The notes under the pieces were generated by a model. The model was not told where the DNA came from. It ran no database searches and saw nothing but the letters and a program-made list of their open reading frames with translations. Of a DNA stretch of 64,000 nt, positions 63,171-64,000 are shown in pieces (position 1 is the first letter of the stretch; each line of letters begins with the position of its first letter). The translations under genes were made by a program, and so were the position numbers. Source of the stretch: DATFVJ01 sp963826515 (lineage in GTDB: Bacteria; Actinomycetota; Actinomycetes; Streptosporangiales; Streptosporangiaceae); the NCBI GenBank assembly GCA_963826515.1, contig CAWGXI010000016.1, forward strand, positions 372,001 through 436,000. Reading direction: 5' to 3'.

Positions 63171-63305
63171 GCCATGAACCACGGTCGCGGCGAGCCGCCG
63201 CTCGCCTCCCGCATCGAGCGCAGCGCGGAACTGAAGCGGACCCTGGTCGATTTCGCGCTCAGCCCGCGGTTCGAACGGCATCTGGAGCAGTTCATGCTCG
63301 AGGCC
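62631..63305. repeat. 0.68-kb repeat, copy 2 (pRiA4b-ORF3 gene 3' part)
   Basis: Second copy of 19048-19723. Here the upstream gene continues through the left boundary, so this locus keeps the original context and the 19-kb copy is the derived one. Confidence 0.93.
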
Positions 63306-63353
63306 GCACGCCGACACCACCGGCATCATCTACGACGAGACCGACGGGCTTAA
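63159..63353 (+). pseudogene. Truncated small ORF downstream of pRiA4b-type gene, copy 2
   Basis: GTG 63159 overlaps the upstream gene end; reads 'SAELKRTLVDFALSPRFERH' and 'LEQFMLEA' as in the other copy, then continues with unrelated His/Arg-rich residues after the repeat boundary at 63305. Probably the N-terminus of a longer protein. Confidence 0.45.
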
Positions 63354-63379
63354 CTTCTTAACGAGTACGGGATGCCGAG

Positions 63380-63544
63380 CTACCCATCACGTTCGAGCAT
63401 GCCATCGCCGCCGGCCGGCTTCCGCTGATCCGTCGGGACCCTTTCGACCGGATGCTGGTGGCGCAGGCGCGGTGCGAAGATCTCACCCTGGTGACAAGAG
63501 ACGCCCATTTCCAGAAGTACGAGGTCTCCATCCTCGCGGCTTGA
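63380..63544 (+). pseudogene. VapC-like PIN toxin C-terminal fragment
   Basis: Reads 'LPITFEHAIAAGRLPLIRRD', 'PFDRMLVAQARCEDLTLVTR' and 'DAHFQKYEVSIL' before TGA 63542-63544. The DPFDRMLVAQA and LVTRD blocks are the third and fourth acidic PIN motifs. The N-terminal half and any antitoxin are missing. Confidence 0.7.
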
Positions 63545-63873
63545 CGGCGCCCAGCCAACGAGTAGCTAACCGGGTAAGCTTCCGGGCGAGATGCCTGCTG
63601 AGCAGCTTGCCCGGTTAGAAGCAGCGTCGCCACAGCTCATGGCGGGGCGCGTATCTTGGTCAGGCCTGGTACCGCTGGCGCGGCGCCGGTACCGGCGTGA
63701 AAATGGTGCGGTGGCCGGCAGCGGCACAGACCGCCGTCGGCTCTGTTGGCGTGCCTAGCTAAAGTCCTATTTTCGGGTTAGCAGGAAGGGCTGCTCGTTA
63801 TCCAGCCTGCTTGAGCGTTACAGCCGTTTCGATACAGTCGGTATCGATATCTGACTTCTGGGCGAGGAGATCG
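63545..63873. other. No recognisable gene
   Basis: Intergenic or decayed sequence; no frame with protein features. The promoter of the following gene should lie in its last 100 bases. Confidence 0.5.
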
Positions 63874-64000
63874 GATGAGCGGGGGCTTTCTTGTGGATCT
63901 GAGTGCGTTACAGCAGGCCGCCCAGGCTGTGAACGGCACCCTGGATGCGGTGGGCCAGCAGAGCGTGAGCGACATCAAGTGCGACAAGTCTGCCATCGGC
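63874..64000 (+). CDS. ESX/EspC-like small protein (partial, runs off the window)
   Basis: GAGGAG lies 6 bases before ATG 63874. The visible 42 residues ('MSGGFLVDLSALQQAAQAVN', 'GTLDAVGQQSVSDIKCDKSA') resemble the N-terminal helix of WXG100/EspC-type proteins exported by type VII secretion or associated with it. The rest lies beyond the window, so the family call is tentative. Confidence 0.55.

Overview
The window is GC-rich DNA with GTG/ATG starts, translationally coupled stop-start overlaps, BTAD/AfsR-type and large LuxR-type regulators, a Wadjet operon of the DUF2397/DUF2398/DUF2399 type, an iniBAC-like dynamin operon and the start of an ESX-like gene. Together these point to a soil-type actinomycete (Streptosporangiales, Pseudonocardiales or Frankiales-like); the sequence alone does not fix the genus. 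Much of it is accessory DNA: toxin-antitoxin pairs, insertion-sequence and integrase remnants, tRNA-derived attachment-site fragments and broken genes. Four blocks remain clearly intact: the Wadjet operon, the enzyme/regulator pairs, the 36-39 kb regulator, and the Hsp70-iniB-iniB-iniA-iniC-LuxR cluster.

Layout. 0.1-0.7 kb: yefM-yoeB toxin-antitoxin pair with a TGTACA operator. 0.7-8.7 kb (minus): complete four-gene Wadjet plasmid-defence operon jetA-B-C-D. 8.8-9.8 kb: ISKra4-like and integrase remnants ending at a 53-bp tRNA-Tyr-like 3' segment, which recurs at 29.4 kb and brackets about 19.6 kb. 10-14.3 kb: regulator remnant, a flavin monooxygenase, a frameshifted LuxR regulator and a broken VOC gene. 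14.1-18.6 kb: FAD monooxygenase divergent from a BTAD/NB-ARC regulator; this 4,473-bp block is repeated almost perfectly at 30.9-35.4 kb. 18.6-22.7 kb: SpoIIE remnant and two pRiA4b-ORF3-family genes, one broken and one of 718 residues. 22.76-23.99 kb: intact IS630-family element. 24.2-25.0 kb: higBA. 25.7-29.2 kb: decayed transposon with DUF6431 protein, DDE transposase and AAA ATPase, the ATPase being split by a 281-bp MITE-like insert. 29.5-30.4 kb: vapBC.

35.4-40.3 kb: methyltransferase remnant, a second large BTAD/ATPase regulator, and a broken osmC next to an intact dsrE. 40.3-47.7 kb is a graveyard: group II intron 5' part, YaaC-like, thioesterase-like and tyrosine-recombinase pseudogenes, a truncated SnoaL-like gene, an IS481-like fragment, a Cas6 C-terminus coupled to a reverse-transcriptase N-terminus (relic of an RT-containing CRISPR-Cas locus), a decayed ISKra4 element and the 3' half of a tRNA-Arg(ACG). 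48-58.1 kb: membrane-anchored Hsp70-like ATPase divergent from an iniB-iniB-iniA-iniC operon, closed by a convergent LuxR-type ATPase regulator. A perfect inverted repeat sits in the Hsp70/iniB intergenic region and a 14-bp hairpin precedes iniA. 58-64 kb: methyltransferase, SEC-C and recombinase fragments, an intact tacAT pair, a second broken pRiA4b-ORF3 gene sharing 675 bp with the first, a vapC fragment, and the start of a small ESX/EspC-like gene.

How the parts fit. The intact genes serve three themes: plasmid exclusion (Wadjet), stabilisation or stress modules (yefM-yoeB, higBA, vapBC, tacAT) and an envelope-stress/membrane-remodelling module (Hsp70-iniBAC-LuxR). The 4.5-kb, 0.68-kb and 0.49-kb near-identical repeats imply recent duplication or gene conversion, or assembly problems at repeats. 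Single-base frameshifts cluster in the mobile DNA and are almost absent from the intact operons, which argues for real decay rather than uniform sequencing error.
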